From contig NC_067283.1 in NCBI RefSeq assembly GCF_020740795.1, forward strand, positions 7,343,659 through 7,407,658: 64,000 bases of DNA, given 5' to 3'. Shown here piece after piece: positions 59,201-64,000 of this stretch. How positions within the stretch are numbered: position 1 is the stretch's first letter; every line of letters starts with the position of its first letter. The DNA is from Apus apus. Its lineage: Eukaryota; Chordata; Aves; Apodiformes; Apodidae. Below the pieces are notes generated by a model. That model worked only from the letters and a program-made list of their open reading frames with translations, was not told where the DNA came from and did no database searches. The position numbers were made by a program, and so were the translations under genes.

Positions 59201-60521
59201 GAATTCAAAAGTTTCACTTTACTAGTGAAAATGCAGTGTTGTAAAATGAGTAACGTGTGTGTGTATATATATGTGTGTGTGTGTTGTTAAATGTATTGGT
59301 AGCCTGGCAATGTATGACATGTCTTTACAGGAACTTTCCAGTCTCTAGGGGCATTTCTGGTTTCCCTTCCAGAACTTGTGTGATCATAGCAGTAGGCAAG
59401 AGAGATTTAACTGTTGGGTCCTTCAGCGTACTAATCATGAAGGGTTTTATGACTTGGTCTCCTAGGGAACATGGCAGACAGAGTGATAAGTGTGAGATAG
59501 TGATGTGAATGAAGAAGTAAAGGTGTCTGGGTCTGAGCATTTTGAGTTTGGAAGACTCTTGCCAGAAAATGTAAACCAACTAAATATGAACTGTTTTTTC
59601 TTAGCCGAAACCAGTTGAAGTTCAAGTGATAACACATCACATGCAGCGTTATGCTGTTTGGTTTGGTGGTTCCATGCTGGCTTCAACAGTAAGTTTTTCT
59701 CAAAATTATTCTGATTTTTTTTTTTTTTAATTGCGTGTCGTCTCCTGGCTATAGTTGCTCTGAGTATAATTGATCTGAGTTTTAAACCTTTTCATTGTGA
59801 CAGCCTAAACTGTGTCACATTCTGGAATCTGTACCCAACTTTTATCTCAGTAAAATTCGTACAGGGCAAGTGGGGCTTTACTTGAGAAAGGATATAATGA
59901 TTTGACATAATTCTGGAGTAGCTTTTATATGATAGTTGCAGTGTAGTCCCGTTATTCTTGAAGTCAGCAATTGGAATTAATTAGGTCTTTAAATGTGAGA
60001 GAGAAGCAAGTGCAGGAAAATGGGAGCAGTTCCTTTCTCTGAAGTGGGATTTCTTAGTGCTGTTTTTAAAAGCAGTCTTCTGTCCAGACAAACTTTCCTT
60101 GATTAATTGTATTCATATCCTAATTTTTATTCTGTTTCAAAAATATAATATTACATCATGAATCATAGAATCATAGGGGTTGGAAGGGACCTCTGAAGAT
60201 CGAGTTCAACCTCCCTGCTGCAGCAGGAACACCTGGGGCAGATCACACAGGAATGCGTCCAGATGGGTCTTGAAAGTCTCCAGAGAAGGAGACTCCACAA
60301 CCTTTCTGGGCAGCTTGTGCCAGTGCTCCATCACCTGCTATCTAAAAATAAATGTTAAGGCATTAGTTTACTAGTCAGTTTCCCTACTTGGTGTATTCTT
60401 AATGTTTTTGTTTCTATTTTCATAGCCAGAGTTTTTCCAAGTATGTCACACCAAGAAAGACTATGAAGAATATGGCCCTAGTATTTGTCGTCATAATCCT
60501 GTTTTTGGAGTCATGTCCTAA
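32206..60521 (+). CDS. ACTR3B: ACTR3B, actin-related protein 3B, full coding span (12 exons, 418 aa)
   Basis: Twelve exons (32206-32249, 40122-40177, 41940-42064, 43852-43962, 44366-44461, 44624-44731, 46751-46894, 47506-47679, 49980-50072, 59026-59151, 59605-59688, 60426-60521) join to 418 codons plus TAA with no internal stop and all GT-AG introns. The product is an actin-fold ATPase. It carries phosphate-1 loop D11-G-G-T-G15, Q144 (equivalent to the actin catalytic Gln137), phosphate-2 loop D169-S-G-D-G173, H176 (actin His161), and the adenosine loop S322-G-G-S-T326. It is B-type rather than ACTR3 because of [53 protein letters not shown] and EEYGPSIC. Arp3-family proteins pair with Arp2 in the Arp2/3 complex to start actin branches. 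The length equals that of human ACTR3B. No frameshift or lost splice site is seen. Confidence 0.96.
32489..32515 (+). repeat. CCT trinucleotide microsatellite
   Basis: Nine CCT units 240 bases into ACTR3B intron 1, within the CpG island. A polypyrimidine tract on the transcribed strand of this kind can form triplex (H-DNA) structures. Confidence 0.85.
33199..33682 (-). repeat. CR1 LINE 3' fragment in ACTR3B intron 1
   Basis: Reverse-oriented CR1, tail ATCACAAAATCATAG at 33199, then GGGTTGGAAGGGGACC and ORF2 C-terminal sequence ending near CTCCAACAGGTCCATGCC. The minus-strand frame at 33200-33718 still shows broken ORF2 text. It lies antisense to ACTR3B. Confidence 0.93.
38285..38308. repeat. 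GT/AT dinucleotide microsatellite
   Basis: Three GT units followed by about eight AT units in ACTR3B intron 1. Confidence 0.8.
40053..40072. repeat. TTTG tetranucleotide repeat near exon 2
   Basis: Five TTTG units about 50 bases upstream of the exon 2 acceptor. The T-rich run may overlap the distal polypyrimidine region but not the immediate acceptor. Confidence 0.85.
40122..40177 (+). CDS. ACTR3B: ACTR3B exon 2
   Basis: 56 nt completing Gly15 and encoding [18 protein letters not shown] (16-33) plus the first base of Cys34. Acceptor TTCTTTCTAG, donor GTGAGT. This N-terminal actin-fold segment is nearly invariant between ACTR3 and ACTR3B, so it supports the family but not the paralogue. Confidence 0.95.
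40178..41939 (+). other. ACTR3B: ACTR3B intron 2
   Basis: 1.76 kb of AT-rich unique DNA with no repeat insertion that I recognise. Short frames on both strands have no known product. Confidence 0.85.
41940..42064 (+). CDS. ACTR3B: ACTR3B exon 3
   Basis: 125 nt completing Cys34 and encoding residues 35-75, from [12 protein letters not shown] to DKPTYATK. Acceptor TTAAG is less pyrimidine-rich than the others but is the only in-frame choice; donor GTAAGC. REsidues IRES and IDKPTY are B-type, while VGDQ and VMKG look like ACTR3, so the exon is mosaic between paralogues as I remember them. Confidence 0.95.
42065..43851 (+). other. ACTR3B: ACTR3B intron 3
   Basis: 1.79 kb. The right-hand half is a CR1 insertion (42961-43760), leaving only about 90 bases between the CR1 and the exon 4 acceptor. 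The left half is AT-rich unique DNA. Confidence 0.9.
42961..43760 (-). repeat. CR1 LINE 3' fragment in ACTR3B intron 3
   Basis: About 800 bp of reverse CR1 with a clean double tail ATCATAGAATCATAGAATG at 42961, the 3' UTR, and ORF2 C-terminal sequence to about 43760. Minus-strand frames keep recognisable pieces such as [20 protein letters not shown]. It is among the better preserved copies in the window and is antisense to the gene. Confidence 0.95.
43852..43962 (+). CDS. ACTR3B: ACTR3B exon 4
   Basis: 111 nt, residues 76-112, [16 protein letters not shown] through PEDHYFLM, phase 0 at both ends. Acceptor TCTTGTTTCAG, donor GTGAGT. The terminal Met112 matches my recollection of human ACTR3B, where ACTR3 has Leu. 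It encodes part of subdomain 1 with the HGIVEDWD motif conserved across actins. Confidence 0.96.
43963..44365 (+). other. ACTR3B: ACTR3B intron 4
   Basis: A short 403-base intron with no repeats; the acceptor tract is TTTATTTTTTTTCAG. Confidence 0.93.
44366..44461 (+). CDS. ACTR3B: ACTR3B exon 5
   Basis: 96 nt, residues 113-144, [18 protein letters not shown] to LYIAVQ. Leu126 (REYLAE) is the B-type residue, where ACTR3 has Thr as I recall. The final Gln144 aligns with actin Gln137, which positions the hydrolytic water. Phase 0 at both ends; donor GTGAGC. Confidence 0.96.
44624..44731 (+). CDS. ACTR3B: ACTR3B exon 6
   Basis: 108 nt, residues 145-180, [18 protein letters not shown] through VTHVIPV. 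It contains the phosphate-2 loop D169-S-G-D-G173 and His176. Only a 162-base intron separates it from exon 5. Ile166 in LTGIVIDSG is the B-type residue. Donor GTATGT. Confidence 0.97.
44963..45263 (-). repeat. CR1 LINE 3' fragment in ACTR3B intron 6
   Basis: Reverse CR1 of 300 bp with tail ATCATATCATAGAATCATAG, a GGTTAAGGTTAGAAAAGACC variant shared with the copy at 52933, and a truncation at GAAAAGCCCCTCT. Confidence 0.94.
46152..46310 (+). repeat. CR1 LINE 3' fragment in ACTR3B intron 6, sense orientation
   Basis: Forward CR1 end of about 160 bp: CATCCCTGGAAGTGTTCAAG, GGGAGGTATCCCTGCC, AGATGATCTTTAAGGTCCC, tail ATTCTATGATTTA. It is the only CR1 in ACTR3B in the sense orientation. Confidence 0.93.
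46751..46894 (+). CDS. ACTR3B: ACTR3B exon 7
   Basis: 144 nt, residues 181-228, [18 protein letters not shown] through [10 protein letters not shown]. Acceptor CCCACATAG, donor GTACGC. The [13 protein letters not shown] stretch has Glu where ACTR3 has Asp as I recall (LLRDREVG), again pointing to the B paralogue. Confidence 0.96.
46895..47505 (+). other. ACTR3B: ACTR3B intron 7
   Basis: 611 bases of unique DNA; no repeats or internal exon seen. Confidence 0.92.
47506..47679 (+). CDS. ACTR3B: ACTR3B exon 8
   Basis: 174 nt, the longest coding exon, residues 229-286, [18 protein letters not shown] to [11 protein letters not shown]. The [17 protein letters not shown] segment is one of the clearest markers separating ACTR3B from ACTR3. 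Acceptor TTCTTAACAG, donor GTAACA. Confidence 0.96.
47680..49979 (+). other. ACTR3B: ACTR3B intron 8
   Basis: 2.3 kb of AT-rich unique DNA. I see no CR1 or LTR and no supported exon; short frames at 49076-49728 on both strands look like chance. Confidence 0.88.
49980..50072 (+). CDS. ACTR3B: ACTR3B exon 9
   Basis: 93 nt, residues 287-317, [18 protein letters not shown] through [15 protein letters not shown] is a B-type signature (ACTR3 has Thr-Gln-Pro-Ile-Ser-Glu here as I recall). Acceptor TAATTTTAG, donor GTATGG, weaker than consensus. Confidence 0.96.
52933..54061 (-). repeat. CR1 LINE 3' fragment, about 1.1 kb, with RT remnants
   Basis: The longest CR1 in the window, in reverse. Tail TATCATAGAATGG at 52933, the 3' UTR, ORF2 C-terminus, and part of the reverse-transcriptase domain to about 54061. 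Minus-strand pieces such as [18 protein letters not shown] and [18 protein letters not shown] are CR1 RT motifs, in frames broken by stops and a probable internal deletion near 53640-53700. Confidence 0.95.
56943..57241 (-). repeat. CR1 LINE 3' fragment in ACTR3B intron 9
   Basis: Reverse CR1 of about 300 bp from TCAGAATGGCTCTGATTGGG to CTTGCTAAAAAGTTTGTCC. More diverged than the 42961 and 52933 copies. It resembles the 33199 copy in having the GTCCAACTCCCCTGCAGTGA variant. Confidence 0.92.
59026..59151 (+). CDS. ACTR3B: ACTR3B exon 10
   Basis: 126 nt, residues 318-359, [18 protein letters not shown] through EELSGGRIK. It holds the adenosine-binding loop S322-G-G-S-T326. NVVLSGG and RVVDARLR fit ACTR3B rather than ACTR3. 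Acceptor TTTCTATACAG, donor GTAAGT. CGA/CGG-rich Arg codons are noticeable but not abnormal. Confidence 0.97.
59152..59604 (+). other. ACTR3B: ACTR3B intron 10
   Basis: 453 bases with a short mixed GT/AT repeat at about 59250-59284; otherwise unique. Confidence 0.93.
59605..59688 (+). CDS. ACTR3B: ACTR3B exon 11
   Basis: 84 nt, residues 360-387, [18 protein letters not shown] through [13 protein letters not shown] is B-type (ACTR3 has Ile-Asp-Val as I recall). Acceptor TTTTTTCTTAG, donor GTAAGT. The WFGGSMLAS motif is conserved across the actin superfamily. Confidence 0.97.
59689..60425 (+). other. ACTR3B: ACTR3B intron 11
   Basis: 737 bases, with a T11-12 run at about 59719 and a reverse CR1 fragment (60161-60343) ending about 80 bases before the exon 12 acceptor. 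Confidence 0.92.
60161..60343 (-). repeat. CR1 LINE 3' fragment in ACTR3B intron 11
   Basis: Reverse CR1 of about 180 bp: ATCATAGAATCATAGGGGTT tail, then CTGCTGCAGCAGGAACACC and CCAGAGAAGGAGACTCCACA. The same subfamily as 10141-10945, judged by the shared CAGCAGGAACACC block. Confidence 0.94.
60426..60521 (+). CDS. ACTR3B: ACTR3B exon 12 (stop codon)
   Basis: 96 nt, residues 388-418 and TAA at 60519-60521: [18 protein letters not shown] through FGVMS. EEYGP is B-type (ACTR3 has EEIGP as I recall). The C-terminus ends in the family's usual Val-Met-Ser, so the protein is complete. Confidence 0.97.
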   Translation, partial: PEFFQVCHTKKDYEEYGPSICRHNPVFGVMS

Positions 60522-61375
60522 TGCTCGTTTAATGGAAACAAGATCTCCAACATCTTTCTGGTGAAGAAACTCCTGTGTTGCAGAGGCAGGCAGCAGATAC
60601 TTTAAATACTGAAGTGAGATGTGGTTAACTCTTGGAAGCATTTGGATCACCACTGTGCACTAAAGCACAACTTAGAGCCCCAAGTCATTTCAGTAAAAGC
60701 CATTGCTCTGCTGACTACTTTAAAGCCTATCCTTTCTTCCTAAATGTGAAGTAATTGAAAATAGGTAAGTTTTGGTTTAGAAGGTTGTGCAAATACTACT
60801 GAAACTGAACCTAGAAGAAGAAGGCAGTGTTTTACTGCTTGTGGAAAGATCTCAACCTTTCTCACTTGTGCCCCGATTCCGCAATCAAATCTTTAGCAAT
60901 GGAGCACTAATTACCACATTGCCTTCAGGGAAGTTTGAATGGATGCAGGTACTTGCCAAATGGATTAGATTGCAGGATTTGGACTGTAATATGTAAATGT
61001 AGGGTTTTCAAATAATTTTGTATTTTATGATATTGGTAAGGTGAATTGATGAGTAGTTCTAAGCACAAACAGCTGTCAGAGTCATGGCACGATGTTATTA
61101 TGCCTTCCCAGGTGTGAGGCATGTGTTGGAGTTGTGCTGGTGTGTTTTTGGCAAGTAAAAAGCACCATGTATGCTAGAAACTGATTTGTTCATGTTTGGA
61201 TGACACAAAATAAGTGATTTGCAGTATTGTATGAAGTTTATAATAGCCACTGTTACTTTGTTTTGAATTTTCTGAAGCTGTTTTATAGAAGACAACGTTT
61301 TGTTTTGATGTTGGTGAGTGGTGGATGACACGGGCCTTGGACCAGTGAAATAAATGCTGTTAACATCTTTACGAA
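60522..61375 (+). other. ACTR3B: ACTR3B 3' UTR (inferred)
   Basis: About 850 bases from the stop codon to just past the first good polyadenylation signal. No repeat insertion is present. Short frames here (for example 60787-60996) are not coding. The true end is inferred from the signal, and longer 3' UTR isoforms may exist. Confidence 0.7.
61349..61354 (+). terminator. ACTR3B: Polyadenylation signal AATAAA
   Basis: Canonical AATAAA about 830 bases after the stop codon, followed some 20-35 bases later by a GT-rich stretch (ATGTTTGTGGTAG), the arrangement expected for cleavage and polyadenylation. It is the first canonical signal after the stop codon that I found. Confidence 0.75.
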
Positions 61376-64000
61376 TGTTTGTGGTAGTCATGATTTATAT
61401 ACCTGTCCATTTTATTTTACAGGGTTAGCTTTCCATTTATGTCAGTATCTGTGGAATCATAGTCACACTGGAGTTGGAAGGGACCTCTGGAGATATCTGA
61501 TCCAGACTCTTGCTTAGTGCAGTACTGCAGTGTCAAATCTGGTTGCTCAGGGCCAGTCAAGTTTCAAGGATCTCTGTAAATGGAGCTTTCTTAATGTCTC
61601 TGGGCGACCTGTTCCAGGGCTTAACTACCCTATTATGGGTACATGTTGTGGGCACAGTGTTTGTTCTTCTGTATTTTAAATCTGAATAGGCTAGGAAATC
61701 CTATATATTCTGTCTGTATTGATAATTAACTGATCTCTGGCAGCAGAGGCTTTGTAACTGTGTAGCCCAGTAAAAATTTTGCACAACACATTAATTTGAT
61801 TTTCACTGACATGGAGGGATTGAGACCAAGCAATTAGTTGTTCAGTATAAATTAGAAATTAAACAAAATGAGACTCCATGACTCAAGCCTGGTTCTGAAT
61901 GGTTTTGAACTTAAGCTCAGCTCTCAGAAGAGACACATTGAAGCTTACTTTCCTCAGTCTTCTGGCTGAGAAGGAAATGGGTAATGTATCTAATTTGCTA
62001 TGTGCTGTTTCAGCTTCTTCCAGTGTTACATCAGCTTGTCTCTGTTTAATACTGTGTTTCAAGTTTTTCACTTAACTGCTGGCTGCTTGGGTTTTTGGTC
62101 TGTACAGCAGAATCCAGCAGTGGGGGGGCTTGGTGTGGCTAGAGTCAGGCTCTTAGTGCTGCAGAAAAGGGAATTCTGGGCATGTGGCATAGTTATGTGT
62201 GGTCTGCAACCAGTGTTAGCCAGGTATTGAGATACCTTTGAGAGTTAGCAAGAGGTGGCATTTTTGCTCTGCACTCCTGACATAAGGCATGGGCACCTAT
62301 TTTTTTTTTTTTTTTTGGGGGGAGAAACTTCTTTCAAAAAGCAAGCGAGACTCACTTTGAAAGCTCGTGCTCATTATTAATGAAAATCAACAGTAAGAAG
62401 ACTAATACAGGATGTTCAAATGCTCTGGAGCTGAGTTTCCCTGTTCTTCAACTTTTTGGAGCTACCCATCACAGTACAAACCATGTGAGTTTAAAACAGT
62501 TACTGGATGGAAAAACGGTTCAAGATGAGCTGTGTCAGGGGACAAATCCAAATGTGAGTTGTTGGCTGCTTTTCTTCTTACTGACTACTTTTGGGCTAAT
62601 TCAGGCTTGTGAGCAGGTAAGCTTGTCTTTTCAGTTATGTTTTATGGATTCCTTGGAAATATTTTATGAATAACCACAAGGATCTGTGAGCAGCAAGTTG
62701 AAAATTGATTCCCTGACCTGCTGTTTTTGGCGCTAACCTGAGAAGGAACATATGTATGTGGTTTTAATAATCTTGGACAGAGGAAGGAATGAAACCCAAG
62801 GCTTAAAGCCAGAAAAGCCAGTAAGGATCTATTCTGCCTCCAGACACACACTAGCAGTTACTAGTGCACTTTGCAAAGCCTGATTTCATAAGGTGTGCTC
62901 TTTCTAAACCTTTAACACATTAGGGCAGGATTCTGGAGCCTGGTGAGGGTAGCAGTTTGATCCTCTAATAGCTTGCTGTTGCTGTAGGGGTTGTGGTACT
63001 TTTTTGTCCTTGGAGCAGGCTCTAGTGATCACAGGACACTTCTGTGAGACTAGTTGACGTGCTTACCTTGCAGAAAGCTCTTCCCACTCCTGTTTTCTTG
63101 AATGCAATGATCTGTTAGATTGACTCACCTTGTTTGATGAAATCAAGTTTACAAGATAGAACAATCAACCTGGACCTATACTGATCTTGAGCTTTGCTGC
63201 TGCTTGCTGAATGAGTCTTGTGAAATGAGGGCCTGATTTGTTCTTTTTTTATTGGCTTGTAAAATGCCCTGAAAATCTCTTGAAAAGCACTGCAAAGATG
63301 CAGGTCAGCAGCATTCCAGGAGTGGTGGGACTGTACGGAGACAGAGTGTAGGTAAGCTGACTTGCAGCAAGAAGTTCAGACTCATCTGAATAGTTGTAAC
63401 TGGGGCTTCTGACTTGTTGAGGGTTTATGGTACCATCTGCCCATTAGAAAAGGGAATTAGCTGTCCCCATCAACTAATCAGCAAATGATGTGTTTTAGCC
63501 TTGATTTAACTTTGGCTTGGTGTGCAGGGTATTGTTTCCTGCTGCTGATCCTGTGAGCTTTTTCCTTTTTTCAGTAGTATTTAAGAGCACTTAAGGCTTT
63601 TTATGAATGTGAAGAGTGTTGTGCCTCTGTTCAGTGTGGTACTTTCAATTAAATACAATTAGTAAAGTCTTAACTTGAAGTGGAATACTGATCTTTCTGT
63701 AAATAATTCATTCTTTATGATCGCTGGGTTCTCTCTCATCTGGAAAAATTACTGTTTTGCCAAACAAGTTTGCAGATGGAACTAGTGAAAAGCTTGTTTA
63801 AAACCACCAGGGATGCTGAGCAGAGATATGCAGCCTCCTGCTTAATTGAAAAGTGCATTGAATAACATTAAAATGTTCTGTGTGGTGGCTGTCAGAGTGA
63901 ATGAAAACTCAGGTAAAACTATGGCAAAGAAGTAACTAGTTGCCTCATTTCCATATGCTGGTCTTTAGCAAGAACATTTTTTCAAAAAGTAAAGAAAAAC
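61376..64000. other. Downstream intergenic sequence
   Basis: DNA after the ACTR3B polyadenylation site. It contains one CR1 fragment (61453-61640) and a T17-G4 run at about 62301-62322. Short frames (for example 62380-62673 on plus) have no recognisable product. No further gene is supported before the window ends. Confidence 0.6.
61453..61640 (-). repeat. Diverged CR1 LINE 3' fragment
   Basis: Reverse CR1: GGAATCATAGTCACACTGG, GTTGGAAGGGACCTCTGGAG, and CTCTGGGCGACCTGTTCCAG. Its tail is decayed and internal blocks are altered, so it is older than the copies in introns 3 and 9. Confidence 0.88.

Noticed and set aside
1-64000. CRISPR arrays, operons, tRNA or rRNA genes, phage or bacterial islands
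   Set aside because: None seen. Split genes, CpG islands and CR1 repeats show this is vertebrate nuclear DNA.

Overview
This is vertebrate nuclear DNA, almost certainly from a bird. The genes have short exons with GT-AG introns, two CpG-island promoters are present, and the interspersed repeats are dominated by 5'-truncated CR1 LINEs plus a roughly 1 kb ERV-type solo LTR, a repeat profile typical of avian genomes. I cannot name the species from the sequence.

Two genes are recognisable and point away from each other. On the minus strand at the left edge is the 5' part of XRCC2, a RAD51 paralogue. Coding exon 1 (6846-6884) lies in a CpG island and coding exon 2 is at 2017-2098. The large third exon, carrying most of the protein, lies outside the window to the left. 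On the plus strand is the whole coding region of ACTR3B (Arp3-beta, an actin-related subunit of the Arp2/3 complex), in 12 exons from 32206 to 60521. They splice in frame to 418 residues, with a likely polyadenylation signal at 61349. The order XRCC2 (minus) then ACTR3B (plus) matches what I recall of human 7q36.

Layout: 1-6884, XRCC2 exons 1-2 and introns, with one CR1 and several AT-rich stretches of possible conserved non-coding character. About 6240-7100, XRCC2 CpG island and promoter. About 7100-31800, intergenic, with CR1 fragments, a solo LTR with a 5-bp target-site duplication, microsatellites, and no gene I can support. About 31820-32640, ACTR3B CpG island with a YY1-type element, an NRF1-type palindrome and possible upstream ORFs. 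32206-61375, ACTR3B, with seven CR1 insertions in introns, six of them antisense to the gene. 61376-64000, downstream intergenic DNA with one CR1 fragment.

XRCC2 works in homologous-recombination repair and ACTR3B in branched-actin nucleation; nothing here suggests a shared function beyond both having CpG-island promoters with NRF1-like sites. I looked for an undescribed system and did not find a convincing one. The more interesting observations concern promoter and leader architecture, residue differences in ACTR3B, the solo LTR, and repeats inserted close to splice acceptors.
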